Origin: Notamacropus eugenii | Taxonomy: Eukaryota; Chordata; Mammalia; Diprotodontia; Macropodidae | Reading direction: 5' to 3' | DNA length: 64,000 nt | NCBI RefSeq assembly: GCF_028372415.1 | Contig: NC_092875.1 | Location: 52,266,771 to 52,330,770, forward strand | Shown here: positions 33,601 to 42,127 of the stretch, piece by piece | How positions within the stretch are numbered: the stretch's first letter is position 1 | Layout of the letters: every line of letters starts with the position of its first letter | Position numbers and translations under genes: made by a program | Notes under the pieces: model-generated | Database searches by the model: none | What the model was told of the DNA's origin: nothing | The model's input: only the letters and a program-made list of their open reading frames with translations

Positions 33601-36058
33601 TTAAGGCAGTGAGACCTTCCCCACTTGTTTTTTGTGATCCTATCCGATAATATTCCATGTGGATCATATACTGCCATCTCATGGAATGACTAGGAGAAAA
33701 AACACTTTGTGAGCCCTTCCTTCAAAAGGGATGGTATATGGGAAAGAGCCTACATGGCTGAGAGCCAGAAGGGATTAGGCTTGAATCTCAGCTTGGCTAC
33801 TTATTGACTGTGAAACTTTAGGGGGAGTTATTTCATCTTGCTAGGATTTAGCTTCTTCATCTGTAATGTCACTGGGGTTGGACAGGCATGATTTCATTTA
33901 ATGGTCCTTAACCTAGAGTCAACAAGCCCTCAAGGAGACCTTGGATGGATTTCAAGTTTGAGAACTTGGATGAAATACATCTTTATTTCAATATAACTGG
34001 TTTCCAAGCATTGGTCCTAAAGTCAGGAGGACCTGAGTTCAAATTTGACCTCAGGCACTTAATAGCTGTGTGACCCTGGGAAAGTCACTTAAGCCTGGTT
34101 GCCTTAAAACAAAACAAAACAGGTTTCCTTTGCAATTTGATCATTTTATTTTATGCATTTAAAAAGATTCTTCTGAAAAGGGAGTCAGGCTCCCCTAGAC
34201 TGCCAAGGGGACTTGTGATACACCTCAAGTCCAGTGGAAAAAAGTGTCTAATTTGGAGTCAAAGGCCCAAGGGTCAAATCCCATGCAGCTTCTTGTTTTC
34301 TGTGCTTCCCTGAGCAAGTCTCTTCATCTACTGGGCCTCAGTTTCTCCATTGGCAAATTAAGGGGGTTGAAGTCCATGGTCTGAGGTCTCTTCCAGCCCC
34401 AGAGCTATGATGCTGTGTAAAAGGAGGCAGCTGGGCCACATGGCTTTTACAGCTTCTTCCAGCTCTAATTCAATGAGCATAACTATTCATTATCTTAATT
34501 CACTTCAATCTAAGACTGCTTCAGTATGGGTACTCTCAGATTCTCATAGGTTGGAAAAGATCTCAGAGGTCAATGAGCGCATCCCATCCTCTCAAACAAA
34601 TATCAATAATAACAAGAAATGATGATAATGACAGCTAGCATTCATATGGGGCTTTAAAGTTTATAACAAGATTTACATGTTAATGCACTTGATTTTCACA
34701 ACCACCCTGTGAGGTTGGGGCAATTATCCTTCCCATTTTATAGATGGGGACACTGATGTACAGAGGTTAAGTGACTTGTTTGGAGTCCCATAGCTGAGGG
34801 GATGACCTGGGTCTTCCTGACTTCAAATCCTGCCCTATCCAACGAGGCACGAAGCAACTGCTCAAAGGATCCCTTCAAAATCCCTCTGACTTCAATTTTC
34901 TGTAATAACTCAACTCAATAAATGTTTGAGTGGGCCAGGGAAGGTGCACATCTGTGACTGACAAACAACAGGATCTTGTGTAAGGATCAAGTCTCTTTTA
35001 AATAGGTTGCCAAGACCTGAAAGACAAATCCATCCCCTGAGGGCCAACTCTTCGGTGATGAACATCTCTGACCTTCTCATGACTTCGTCTTCTGACAGTA
35101 TTTCAGCCTGTTGCCCAAAGACTTTTCTAGCTTGCCCTACATTGACACAGCCTATAAAAACTAAGGGCCACTACCAAGCTATAATGAATCACCAGAGAAG
35201 GACTTGAATACAACACAGAGTCTCTTGTAGATAATTATCAACATTTTCTTGGAAATTCTTTTCTTATATCAGTTGTAAATTTGTGGGCCTCTGTTTACAT
35301 GGTAAACCCGTCTCCATTTTTATAATGGAAGTCAATGGGAAAATAGGATCTGTTTTACAAAAGTTTTCTTCGCTGTCCCTATCCTGGAGTGCACTGATTC
35401 CTTTGCTGTGGGTGTCACCATACCAGGCTGGCTGGTGTCCTGGGGAGGGGGGTTAACTGTTAGCTTATGTGAGGGGTTTATTGAGCCTGGAAAACTGACA
35501 AATTGCCCCTCTTTGGAGCTTCAAGATGATTTTGGTGCTATTAAAAACACCCTCTTTTGGCCTGGTCAGAGGCTGTGATGAGGGCAGGAACCATGAAGGT
35601 ATAAAGGATGATAATCGTCCCTTCAGTACTACTTTCTCCATAACAGCCCAGTAAGGTCAGCAGAGCATGTGAGAATATTCCCATTTGGCAGATGAGAAAC
35701 TGAGCCTTCAGATGCTAAGTGACTAGCCCAAGAAGAGACATAATTTAGGAAACCAGGTAGGCTCTAGTTGGTTGTTGTGCCATGATGGATATTTGCAGAT
35801 ATGAAGTGGTTTTTTGTTTTTTTTTCCTGACCATAGATGTCCATGTCCCAGGACCAATGGGGAAGAAAGGCCACAACTGACTTACCTCTCAAAGCCAAAT
35901 CTGATGACTGTTAAGACCAATGCTATGGGAATGGATGCCAGCAGGTCCCTGGGGTGAGGGTAGGTGACCCCATCTGAATCCTCTGTGTCAGCCCATGAGT
36001 ACCCAGGAGGGAACCAGTACTCATCCTTCCAAAACCACTCATACAGGCTGGTCAGCAT
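21439..36058 (-). CDS. CERS4: CERS4, ceramide synthase 4 (sphingosine N-acyltransferase), ten coding exons
   Basis: An ER-membrane enzyme that N-acylates sphingoid bases. CERS4 is known to prefer C18-C20 acyl-CoA. Exons: 36058-35886, 32914-32797, 32156-32038, 31839-31782, 30376-30326, 29530-29438, 28784-28656, 22709-22603, 22247-22091 and 21627-21439. They total 1194 nt, 397 residues plus stop (human 394). In order: luminal N-terminus [19 protein letters not shown]; first membrane segment about 39-55; divergent homeobox-like domain about 80-137 with [14 protein letters not shown] domain about 130-330. The catalytic histidines are in DLKEQIIHH (H212, H213), and HDISD supplies D240 and D243. 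The tail [10 protein letters not shown]...LANGHIPAT resembles human RSDVEESD...LTNRHTTAT. All splice sites are GT-AG. Oddities are the missing N-terminal sequon and the HDISDVLME motif. CERS4 rather than another paralogue: [17 protein letters not shown] and the tail match. Confidence 0.95.
21640..21860 (-). other. CERS4: Long pyrimidine tract before the last CERS4 exon
   Basis: The plus strand is almost pure purine for about 200 nt. The CERS4 sense strand therefore has an unusually long polypyrimidine tract just upstream of the final acceptor. Confidence 0.7.
22091..22247 (-). CDS. CERS4: CERS4 coding exon 9
   Basis: Residues 283-335: [20 protein letters not shown], then the last membrane helix ending [12 protein letters not shown]. 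The short loop before FFGYYFFN lies in the region reported to set acyl-chain preference in this family. Donor GTATGT. Confidence 0.92.
22603..22709 (-). CDS. CERS4: CERS4 coding exon 8
   Basis: Residues 248-282 ([15 protein letters not shown], then the helix [18 protein letters not shown] and PT). Acceptor CCCCCAG, donor GTGAGC. The last codon is split after two bases. Confidence 0.93.
22780..23440 (-). mobile_element. L3/CR1 LINE fragment in CERS4 intron
   Basis: Antisense L3 blocks: 'gaagacctcagatgatgaaa', 'ctcaagatgtggtctgccc', 'ccaccaaaatcccctgggta', 'catcttgtacttgtaaac'. It is truncated and old. Its strand matches CERS4. Confidence 0.65.
23555..24150 (+). repeat. Family A repeat, long copy
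   Basis: 'accaataaacgtttattaag', 'gctctgaaggagtttacct', 'gtgaagggctttaaatgcc' and 'ggaatggtgtgtcagg' in order. Confidence 0.65.
24153..24402 (+). repeat. tRNA-derived CORE-SINE with RTE-like 3' tail
   Basis: 'gggcagctaggtggtacagt' head, 'cagggcaagtcacctaacc' CORE, then the tail 'gccaagaaaactccaagtgg' and 'ggtcatgactgaaaccactg'. The tail resembles the BovB/RTE end ('gagtcggacacgactga'), so RTE enzymes probably moved it. Confidence 0.85.
24485..24760 (-). repeat. CORE-SINE, long form
   Basis: 'tattatctcatttgagcctt', 'ccccattttacagatgggga', 'ctggatttgaactcaggtc', 'catctactatgtcacctaa' in antisense order. Confidence 0.75.
25080..25170 (+). repeat. Family A-like fragment
   Basis: 'aaagtgcctactgtgtacca', 'gcactatgctaagcatttt'. 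Confidence 0.5.
25171..27010 (+). mobile_element. L1 relic, ORF2 3' part and 3' end, with a SINE inside
   Basis: AT-rich. Broken frames include [20 protein letters not shown] and [12 protein letters not shown], the GG.F....YYK..TV.K..WYW-type region of ORF2 in shifted frames. Further on come 'gttgactcagagatggc' (a SINE at 26462-26662), 'gattggggaacggctaaata' and 'gactacaacaatgttaatgg', the marsupial L1 3' end. There are many stops and frameshifts. It lies in the 5.9 kb CERS4 intron 7 (after coding exon 7), antisense to the gene. Confidence 0.7.
26120..26220. repeat. TG/TA/CA microsatellite with inverted symmetry
   Basis: A run of TG repeats (26158-26170) is followed by TA and CA repeats (26176-26205), so the two halves are nearly complementary. 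Confidence 0.8.
27025..27045 (+). repeat. (GGT)n microsatellite
   Basis: Six GGT units after 'gggc' near the end of the L1 relic. Confidence 0.8.
27440..27985 (-). mobile_element. SINE piece and L3/CR1 LINE 3' end
   Basis: 27450-27595 is an antisense CORE-SINE ('aaggtttgcaaagtgtttta', 'attatctcatttgatcttca'). 27610-27985 is antisense L3 ('ttggcttgaagacctccaa', 'actagttctgccctctggg'). Confidence 0.65.
28130..28260 (-). repeat. Antisense SINE fragment ending in a C18 run
   Basis: 'aagaaacagaggatgaagg' and 'gttgcccaagttcacacag', then 18 consecutive C at 28230-28247. Confidence 0.6.
28656..28784 (-). CDS. CERS4: CERS4 coding exon 7 (Lag motif, active site)
   Basis: Residues 205-247: [43 protein letters not shown]. 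It contains H212, H213, H239, D240 and D243, the residues needed for ceramide synthase activity. Acceptor CTTCCTAG, donor GTGAGT. Confidence 0.95.
29438..29530 (-). CDS. CERS4: CERS4 coding exon 6
   Basis: Residues 174-204: [31 protein letters not shown]. The acceptor ATCCTCAG at 29531 keeps the spacing seen in human (TLKPSLYWWY). A second in-frame AG nine bases on (CTCTGCAG) would drop PLQ. Confidence 0.93.
29770..30245 (+). mobile_element. L3/CR1 LINE 3' end
   Basis: 'agaacgttgataaactaaaa', 'aaaaagcaatgggtggaagc', 'gatcccttccaactttgaga' in sense order, with a family A-like piece between. Antisense to CERS4. Confidence 0.65.
30326..30376 (-). CDS. CERS4: CERS4 coding exon 5
   Basis: Residues 157-173, [17 protein letters not shown] (human ESWLWAPVMCWDRYPNQ). 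Acceptor ATCTTACAG, donor GTAAGC. Confidence 0.93.
30640..31165 (+). mobile_element. L2 LINE 3' end
   Basis: 'tccaatggctccctattacc', 'tgatccaatgacactggctt', 'gaatgggagctccttgaagg' and the 'tgctaggtgattagtaagc' end. Confidence 0.75.
31180..31770. repeat. Polypurine/polypyrimidine tract, about 590 bp
   Basis: The plus strand is overwhelmingly A and G (for example 31260-31470). On the CERS4 strand the intron after coding exon 4 therefore begins with a long C/T tract. Open frames through it are low-complexity artefacts. Confidence 0.85.
31782..31839 (-). CDS. CERS4: CERS4 coding exon 4
   Basis: Residues 137-156 with the split codon: [20 protein letters not shown] (human SWRFLFYLSSFVGGLSVLYH). 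Acceptor TTTTCAG, donor GTGAGT. Confidence 0.93.
32038..32156 (-). CDS. CERS4: CERS4 coding exon 3 (homeobox-like)
   Basis: Residues 98-136: [52 protein letters not shown] is the third-helix-like signature of the homeobox-like domain. Acceptor GTCCCCAG, donor GTGAGC. Confidence 0.95.
32520..32690 (-). repeat. MIR/Ther1-type SINE
   Basis: 'agttttacagttaagaaaac', 'aaatgggattagaactcaag'. Confidence 0.6.
32797..32914 (-). CDS. CERS4: CERS4 coding exon 2
   Basis: Residues 58 (completed) to 97: [20 protein letters not shown] then [19 protein letters not shown] (human LPLSRWLGVRDQTRRQVKPN...). Acceptor TTCTCTTAG, donor GTGAGC. Confidence 0.95.
33215..33560 (+). repeat. Family A repeat
   Basis: 'agcatttttaaagtgcctat', 'cacatggtaagtgcatcaaa', 'ggaaggcttcctggaagagg'. 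Confidence 0.65.
33725..33895 (+). repeat. CORE-SINE
   Basis: 'gaaagagcctacatggctg', 'cttgaatctcagcttggc', 'ttagcttcttcatctgtaa'. Confidence 0.6.
33896..34215 (+). mobile_element. hAT-type DNA transposon fragment split by a SINE
   Basis: 'ggtccttaacctagagtcaa', 'ggatgaaatacatctttatt', then after the SINE 'tatgcatttaaaaagattct' and 'cccctagactgccaaggg'. Same family as 11083-11224. Confidence 0.6.
34010..34125 (+). repeat. CORE-SINE inserted in the hAT fragment
   Basis: 'aggaggacctgagttcaaat', 'tagctgtgtgaccctggg', ending in an (AAAAC)n tail. Confidence 0.8.
34220..34430 (+). repeat. MIR-like CORE-SINE
   Basis: 'gggcctcagtttctccattg', 'gaggtctcttccagcccc'. Confidence 0.65.
34615..34865 (-). 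repeat. CORE-SINE, long form
   Basis: 'atgataatgacagctagcat', 'cccattttatagatggggac', 'ggtcttcctgacttcaaatc'. Confidence 0.75.
34866..35640. other. CERS4 intron 1, nothing recognised
   Basis: About 770 bp with no confident repeat call and no exon. Confidence 0.4.
35650..35765 (-). repeat. MIR-like SINE fragment
   Basis: 'catttggcagatgagaaact', 'gctaagtgactagcccaag'. Confidence 0.5.
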
Positions 36059-36059
36059 C
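35886..36059 (-). CDS. CERS4: CERS4 coding exon 1 (start codon)
   Basis: Acceptor TTGCCTCCAG is followed by G and ATG at 36058-36056, the same start as human (MLSSFNEWFW versus [10 protein letters not shown]). Encodes residues 1-57 and two bases of R58. Donor GTAAGT. PPGYSW replaces the PPNVTW that carries the sequon in human. Confidence 0.95.
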
Positions 36060-36164
36060 CTGGAGGCAAAAGACCAAGAGTTTTACTAGAAACATCCTGA
36101 GAGGGAGAGCATGTACTGGTTAATCAAAAACTCTGGTTAACCGAGTCAATATACACGGATCATT

Positions 36165-36310
36165 GATTTTGGAAATGGAGAATGTCATAGATAACAGGGA
36201 CCTTGAGGGAAGTCCAACCCCCCCTTATTTTGCATATGGTAAAACTGAGGCCTTAGGAGAAGAACCTGTTTATAGTCAGAGAGTGACTATGAACAGATAA
36301 ACAAATCTGA
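36165..36310 (-). repeat. MIR/Ther1-type SINE fragment
   Basis: 'tgcatatggtaaaactgagg', 'ttatagtcagagagtgac'. Confidence 0.5.
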
Positions 36311-37265
36311 CTCCCCATCAGTGGTCACTTGCCACCTCAACACCACCAGAGGGGTGGGTCTCATCTCATACATTGGCTGCTGCCTAATCTTCCTTGGCAC
36401 AAGAGACTGAGACTTTGTCCAGTCCGAATGGGAATCTGCCACCCATAGCTTGGCCCAGTTGATTGGAACACTGATCACGGGGGTTAGGGAAGGTAGCTCC
36501 CTGAAAGGGAGACTCTAAAACAGCACACATAGGAGAGCCTTTAAAAGATGGAACGTCAGAAGGGATACTTATAATCTAGAATGTAAGATCTGGTAAGGAA
36601 TTTAGAGTGTGTATGGGACATTGGTCTAGGGGTGCTCAATATCATACATTGGCCAAAAATTAAAATTACATTCATTTAGAGCCATAGCTCCAAGTTGGCT
36701 TGTGGGGACTGGTTGGGACAGGGGGCTGGCACTACCACTGGCTTTTTTCCCTTATAAACCTGAGTAGGAGGCCTGATTTCTCTAAGCAGAGGGTCCTTTG
36801 AAAAGATACAAGGTGGGCCTCAGAACAGGCTGATCCTCCACAGCTTTCCCTCCAAGTTTTCCAGATGAGGGATAATCCTCTTGGTGGCCTAGAGGCTAAA
36901 ATTAGCTCAGCTGTTTAGGAGAAGGGGCTTAGGGCTTCAGTGATGCTTCCCAGCCCAGAAGTGGGAGCAAAGGCCCCCAGATAAAGGAGGAAGAGATGCT
37001 GGGATGGTGAGTGAAGGAGGGGAGCAACAGCCTCAGACACTGCAGGATCTGCTCAGTGGGGCTTCCTGGCCTTCCCTGGAGGGAGTCAGAGGACCTGCCA
37101 AGCATGTATGAAGTAGGCCCACAATCAAATTTCTCCCTTGCCTTTGATACCCTCTGTGGTCTTTTCTCCTCTACAGTTCAGAGAGTCTTCCTTGACCTGT
37201 CCTAAGCATACTGGGCTTTCCTGGACTCTGTCTGTTAGACCTGGAAGGAGTTTTAAGGTCTATCA
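36311..37265. other. CERS4 leader intron, nothing recognised
   Basis: No confident repeat or exon was recognised. Confidence 0.4.
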
Positions 37266-37450
37266 AATTCAATGGGCCCAGGTTTTAGAGTTGGAGGACC
37301 TGGGTTTGAATTCCAACTCTTACTACCTGTGTGATTTTGAAAAAATCATTTAACCTCTCTGTGCCTCAGTTTCCTCAACTGTAAAATGAACCAGTTGGAC
37401 TAGATGACCTCCAAGTTCCTTTCCACTTCTAAATCTCTGATCCTGTTTCT
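37266..37450 (+). repeat. CORE-SINE
   Basis: 'gacctgggtttgaattccaa', 'ctgtgcctcagtttcctcaa', 'tagatgacctccaagttcc'. Confidence 0.7.
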
Positions 37451-37559
37451 AAATAAACAGAGGCCCAGAGAAGGGAGGGCCACACAGCAAGCCAGAGATC
37501 CAGGTCTAGGGTTCTGTCCTCAGTCTTCCTTTCCCCCATATTTAGTCAGAAAACAAGTC

Positions 37560-38040
37560 CTGTCTGTTGCACTGCAATCTACCCCCTACCCCAGCCTAAC
37601 CTCTTATTACAGCCCCCTAGCTTACTTCTCTGCTTTCAACAATTCTCACACAGGATATCAGTCATTTTATTACATCCCAGTTTAGGCAAGTCCTTGCTTG
37701 GCTAAGTTACTCTCCATAGCTCTTTTGGAGTCCTTAAAGAGAAGTCTAATCGTCTAAGTCTGCCATCCAAGGCCTTCTAACTTGTCCAGTTTGGATGTTT
37801 CTTGGGTTCTCCCTCATGCCTCCTCTGCCTCAGTCAAACCGGGCCTCCCTACCTTATGGGGGAAGGGCATCCTCAGTAGAGCCTACCCTCCCATCAAAGA
37901 GGCTGGGCTCCCTCTCCTAGGATGTCTTCCTGAATTCTGGGCCACAAAGACCTTCCCCATCAGCTGGCTCATGCCCTTATCAGAGCAGTGTGAACGCTAC
38001 CTCTGCCCTTCCTCACACCTATTAAGGGTCTGCTTAGGAT
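37560..38040 (+). mobile_element. L2 LINE fragment
   Basis: 'agcataactcc'-type wear, but blocks such as 'tctgccatccaaggccttct' and 'catgcctcctctgcctcag' fit the L2 3' region. Moderate certainty only. Confidence 0.45.
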
Positions 38041-38049
38041 AATGCAAGG

Positions 38050-38390
38050 GAAGGATCACCTGGTTCCAGTTGAGGATCTTCGGAGGGAGTAGGCGCCCTC
38101 ACCGTTCCGAGAGCCCAGGTCAGCCAGACTCACCCAGGCGATCCTTCCTCTAATGAGGCTCAGAGGAGGGAGGGCAAGGCTTCGGGGGAGCCACCCCCTG
38201 TCTCCCCCATCAGCCCCGCCCCTGGCCCCGCCCAGTCCCATCCCCTGGCTCAGCTCAGCCCAGTCAGGCCCAGGCCCTGCCCTGAACCTCATCCGTAGGC
38301 TGATGCTACCGGAATTCGGAGAGGTCAAGTCCCCAGGCCCCAGTTTAAGGTCTCTGGACTGTCAAGCAACTCTGTGACGCGGGGCAATTC
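38050..38390 (-). promoter_or_regulatory. CERS4: CpG-rich CERS4 promoter
   Basis: A GC-rich block with many CpGs in otherwise CpG-poor DNA. GC boxes on the CERS4 strand: GGGGCGGGG at 38222-38214 and GGGCGGGG at 38233-38226. It lies 2 kb upstream of the coding start and has no TATA box, as expected for a housekeeping-type promoter. Transcription start not determined. Confidence 0.65.
38134..38290 (-). other. CERS4: Probable CERS4 non-coding first exon
   Basis: On the minus strand a consensus donor GTGAGT begins at 38133 after GATCGCCTGG, just downstream of the GC boxes. Splicing to the acceptor at 36060 would join the leader to the start-codon exon. The 5' end is a guess, and another GTGAGG donor lies at 38104. 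Confidence 0.45.
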
Positions 38391-38679
38391 AGAGAAAAAG
38401 GGAGGTGGGGGTGGAACTCTTAAGTCTTCACCCAGCAGGATCCATTCACGGACCATTACATTAGCAGGGGCTTTGTGGTCCCTCCTCATCTTCCCATTTT
38501 CTTAGGCTCCTCCACCTACCTCTGCTCCCTTCATTTTGGAGAGACTGAGGCAGGGTGGGGAGGAAGGCAGGAGTGAGTTTAAACTCCTCAACAAACCCGT
38601 TAACACTAGGTCCCTCCAAAACTCTCAGCAGTCTTGCTTCAGACCTCATTCAACTAAAAAGCCTTTCTCTAAACTTGAG
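38391..38679. other. Upstream of CERS4, nothing recognised
   Basis: No repeat or exon was recognised. Confidence 0.4.
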
Positions 38680-40375
38680 ATATTTAATGTCTTATTTTTC
38701 TACAATCACACGTAAAAACAAATTTTAATATTTGTTTTTCAAAATTTTGAGTTCCACATTCTCTCCCTCCCTCCTTGAGAAGGCAAGTTATACATGTGCA
38801 GTCATGCAAAACATATTTTCATATTAGTCATGTTGTGAAAGAAAACACAAGCCGAAAAAAAAAAAAACCAAACAAAAAACCAACCCAGGAAAAACAGAGT
38901 AAAAAAATGAGTGAGCTTCCATCTGCATTCACTATCAGTTCATTTTCTGGAGATGAGCAGCATTTTTCATCACGAGTCTTTGGAATTGTCTTGGATCCCC
39001 GTATTGCTGAGAATAGCTCAGTTATTCAAGGTTGATCATTGTACAATACTGTTTGTTTACAATGTTCTCCTGGTTCTGCTCATTTCACTTGCATAGATTC
39101 ATTTTCTAAGCCTTCCCAGGTTTTTCTGAAAGCATCCCGCTCATCATTTCTTATAGCACAATGGCATTCCATCACATATACCAAATCAGCCATTCCTCAA
39201 CCCTTGGCCATCCCATCAATTTCCAAATCTTTGCCACCCCACAAAAGTCTGCTGTAAACATTTTTGTACAAAGGGTATTTTGGTTCAAAGGGTAGCACGG
39301 TTTTATAGCCATTTTAGCACAGTTCCAAATTGCTCCCAAGAATGGGTGAATCAGTATACAACTTCCCTAACAGTGCATTAATGTTTTAAATTTCCCACAT
39401 GGCCTCCAACATTTGTATTTCCCTTTTCTGTCATATTAGTCAATCTGATAGGTGTGTGTTGGTCCCTCAAGAGTTGTTTTAAGTTGCATTTCTTGGATCA
39501 ATAGTGATTCAGAGCATTTATTCATGACTACAGATAACTTGGATTACTTTATCTGAAAACTGCCTGTTCATATCCTTTGACCATTTATCAGTTGGGGAAT
39601 GACTTGTATTCTTATAAATCTGACTCAGTTCTCTACATATGAGAAATGAGACCTTTATCAGAAAAATGATGTAAAATTTTTGTCAGTTATGACTTCTGTT
39701 TATTTCCCTCCATCTTATTTTCCCCTGTTCAACTCTCTCTCTCTCTTTCTCCTCCTACTCTGTTCATTCTCTGTTCATTTTGCTCCTGACTGACACTTCC
39801 CTCAATCGACCCTCCCTTCTATCAGCCCTTCTCCCTTCTCTTATCTCCTTCCCCTCCTACTTTCCTGTAGGATAAGTGTGTATGTTACTCCCTCTTTGAA
39901 CCAATTTTTCATGAGTAAGATTCAAGGTCTCCTTCCCTCATCTCCCCCTTCTGTGTCAAAGCTATTTCGAACTTTTTTATGAGATAATTTACCCCATTCT
40001 ACCTCTCCTTTCCCCCTTCTCTCAGTGCATTCCTCTCTCTCATCCCCCTCCTTTTTAAAAGAGATCATCCCATCATATTCAACTATGTATACTCCTGATG
40101 CCCCAATAATGAGAAAGTTCTTAGGAGTTACAAGTATCATCGTCCCATGTAAGAATGTAAACAGCTTAACCTTATTAAGTCCCTTATGATTTCCTTTTCC
40201 TGTTTACCTTTGTAGACTTCTCTTGAGCTTTGTATTTGAAAAGTCAGAATTTCTATTCAGCTCTGGTCTTTTCATCAGGAATGCTTGAAAGGCCTCTATT
40301 TCATTGGATACCCAATTTTCCCCCATGAAGGATTAGACCCAAAGTGATTTAGTTATAATTCTAGTTCCTTTCATT
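38680..40375 (-). mobile_element. HAL1/L1-related LINE fragment with an ORF2-tail segment
   Basis: Read on the minus strand: ORF1 C-terminal remnant (FLMKRPEL, 40305-40270), then the same purine-rich 3' UTR as the HAL1 copies to about 39720 (GATGGAGGGAAATA). Next come about 850 nt of L1 ORF2 3' part ('tcatatcctttgaccattta' on the plus strand), then the distal 3' UTR (CAACATGACTAATATGAAAA). It is 5'-truncated, with decayed frames and no clear target-site duplication, and is older than the two full copies. Confidence 0.7.
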
Positions 40376-40489
40376 CACAAAGTCACCAACCCAGTACAAG
40401 CCCTCCTCACTTCTTGCGTGGACCAAGAACCTTCTGATTGGTTCTGTCCATGTCAGCTCCCCCTCCCCCAACACACCCTATTATAATCC

Positions 40490-40660
40490 TCCAGGATCAA
40501 ATAAAAACCCTCTGGTTACCTCTTAGGGTCTTTTATAAGCTAGCTCTTTCCTATTTCTCCAGTGCCCTTAGTCCATATCTTGGGGATGTAGCACCCCCTT
40601 GCAATCTGGCCCTCTCTTCATACCAAAGAAGCATGGATTTTTTTCTCCTATAGGGTGTTT
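40490..40660 (+). mobile_element. Short L2 LINE fragment
   Basis: 'ctccaggatcaaataaaaac', 'gctagctctttcctatttct' fit the L2 3' region. Confidence 0.5.
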
Positions 40661-41039
40661 ACAGTATTAAAAGACAAAATGCTGATAATATGCAACACTA
40701 TACATGTATTTTACATACTTCTGAGTTTCTAAACATTTTCTGTGTCATCAGCTAGCCTTCGCATGTTGTCTTCAAATTCTACAAAACTCCCCTCAAATTC
40801 CTATTTAATTTCTTATGTGGGCCCATGATATATTGAAACCAAGATGGGGAAAGTCTCGATGAGAATAAGACCATGTATAAACCCATGTAACCTAAGCTAA
40901 CGCCTTGTTTTGGTTGGGTTCCATTAGAGAAGATTATATAAAACAAGTTGAACAAGTACTATCTTACTACAACAATCAGTTTGTTTGGGAGAATCCCAAA
41001 TGGTAGAGAATAAACTTGAGTCTCTTCTAATCCAGTCAC
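40661..41039. other. Unassigned, nothing recognised
   Basis: AT-rich, no confident family. Confidence 0.4.
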
Positions 41040-41565
41040 ACCTATTCTGATACGTTAGCCAAAGGTATTCCCCAAAGCCTCTTTATGTCAAGATGCCCAG
41101 GTCTCCATCTCTTTTCTGTCTTTCTCCACCTCTGTCCATGAACCTTGACTCCCTTTGGTGTATACTCTCATCCAGCCACACTGGCTGACTTAGCTAGTTT
41201 TCACACAAGACATTTCATCTCCTGACTCCATTCTGGCACTGGCTACCACTCAGGCCTGGAATGCTTTCCTGGCTGCCTTCAAGACTCAGATTAAATCCCA
41301 CTTTTTGAAGGAGGCCTTTCCCAGTTCCCTCCATGGTTAATACAGTTCCTCTTCCACTTGCACTGTATGTATGTCTTGAAGGCACATAGTTATTTACAGT
41401 TTATCTCTTCCTCTAGAATATGAGCATTCTTGAGGACAGGGACAGTTATTGCCTTTTTTTTCTTGTATCCCTGGGGCAGTGCTGAAGAATATTAGCATAG
41501 TGCTGGCATATAGTAGGATATTAGCCCAGTATATGGCACAGAATAGGTGCTTAATAAATGCTTGT
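41040..41565 (+). mobile_element. L2 LINE 3' end
   Basis: 'actcaggcctggaatgcttt', 'attaaatcccactttttgaa', 'gcttaataaatgcttgttga'. Confidence 0.75.
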
Positions 41566-41574
41566 TGATTGATT

Positions 41575-41835
41575 CCTGGCTCAAAGAGGTATAGTGGGTG
41601 GGCTGTTAGATTTTGAAGCAGGAGGATCTGGCTTCAAATTCTGCCTCAGACACTAGTTGTGTGACTGTGGGCAAGTCACTTTACTGCTTTCGGCCTGTTT
41701 CCTCAACTATAAAATGGGGATGATAATATAGGACCTACCTCCCAGGCTTGTTGTGAAGATAAAATGAGAAAGTACTTGCAAAGCCCTTAGCACAGGGCCT
41801 GTATAGTAGGTGCTTAATAAATGCTCATTTTCTTC
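41575..41835 (+). repeat. tRNA-derived CORE-SINE
   Basis: 'gaggatctggcttcaaattc', 'gtgtgactgtgggcaagtca', 'ttgttgtgaagataaaatga'. Confidence 0.75.
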
Positions 41836-41899
41836 TACCATACTGCCTTCTCTATCCTTTGTCCCCTTGTAAGATACTACACATATAATAAAGGTTGAA

Positions 41900-42125
41900 C
41901 GACTATTGCAACAGCTTCTTTCATAATCTTCCTGACTCAAGTCTCTGCTCTCCAATCCAAGATCCAGAGATTGCCAAAATGAAACCATTTCACTCCTCTA
42001 CTTAAGATAAACTCCAGTAGCAGTCGGTGGTTTTTAGGATTAGATAGACAGAAACTTTACTGAAAGCCCTTCACAATCTGACTCTAATCAACCCATCTTT
42101 CCAACCTCATTGTATGTCTCTTTTT
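41900..42125 (+). mobile_element. L2 LINE fragment
   Basis: 'cttcctgactcaagtctctg', 'gcccttcacaatctgactct'. It continues at 42366-42560 after the inserted SINE ('cagctcaagaattactatct'). Confidence 0.6.
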
Positions 42126-42127
42126 CT

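Noticed and set aside
40661-41039. Possible solo LTR (TATA-like and AATAAA-like motifs near 40935 and 41010)
   Set aside because: No terminal TG..CA pair, target-site duplication or partner repeat could be found.
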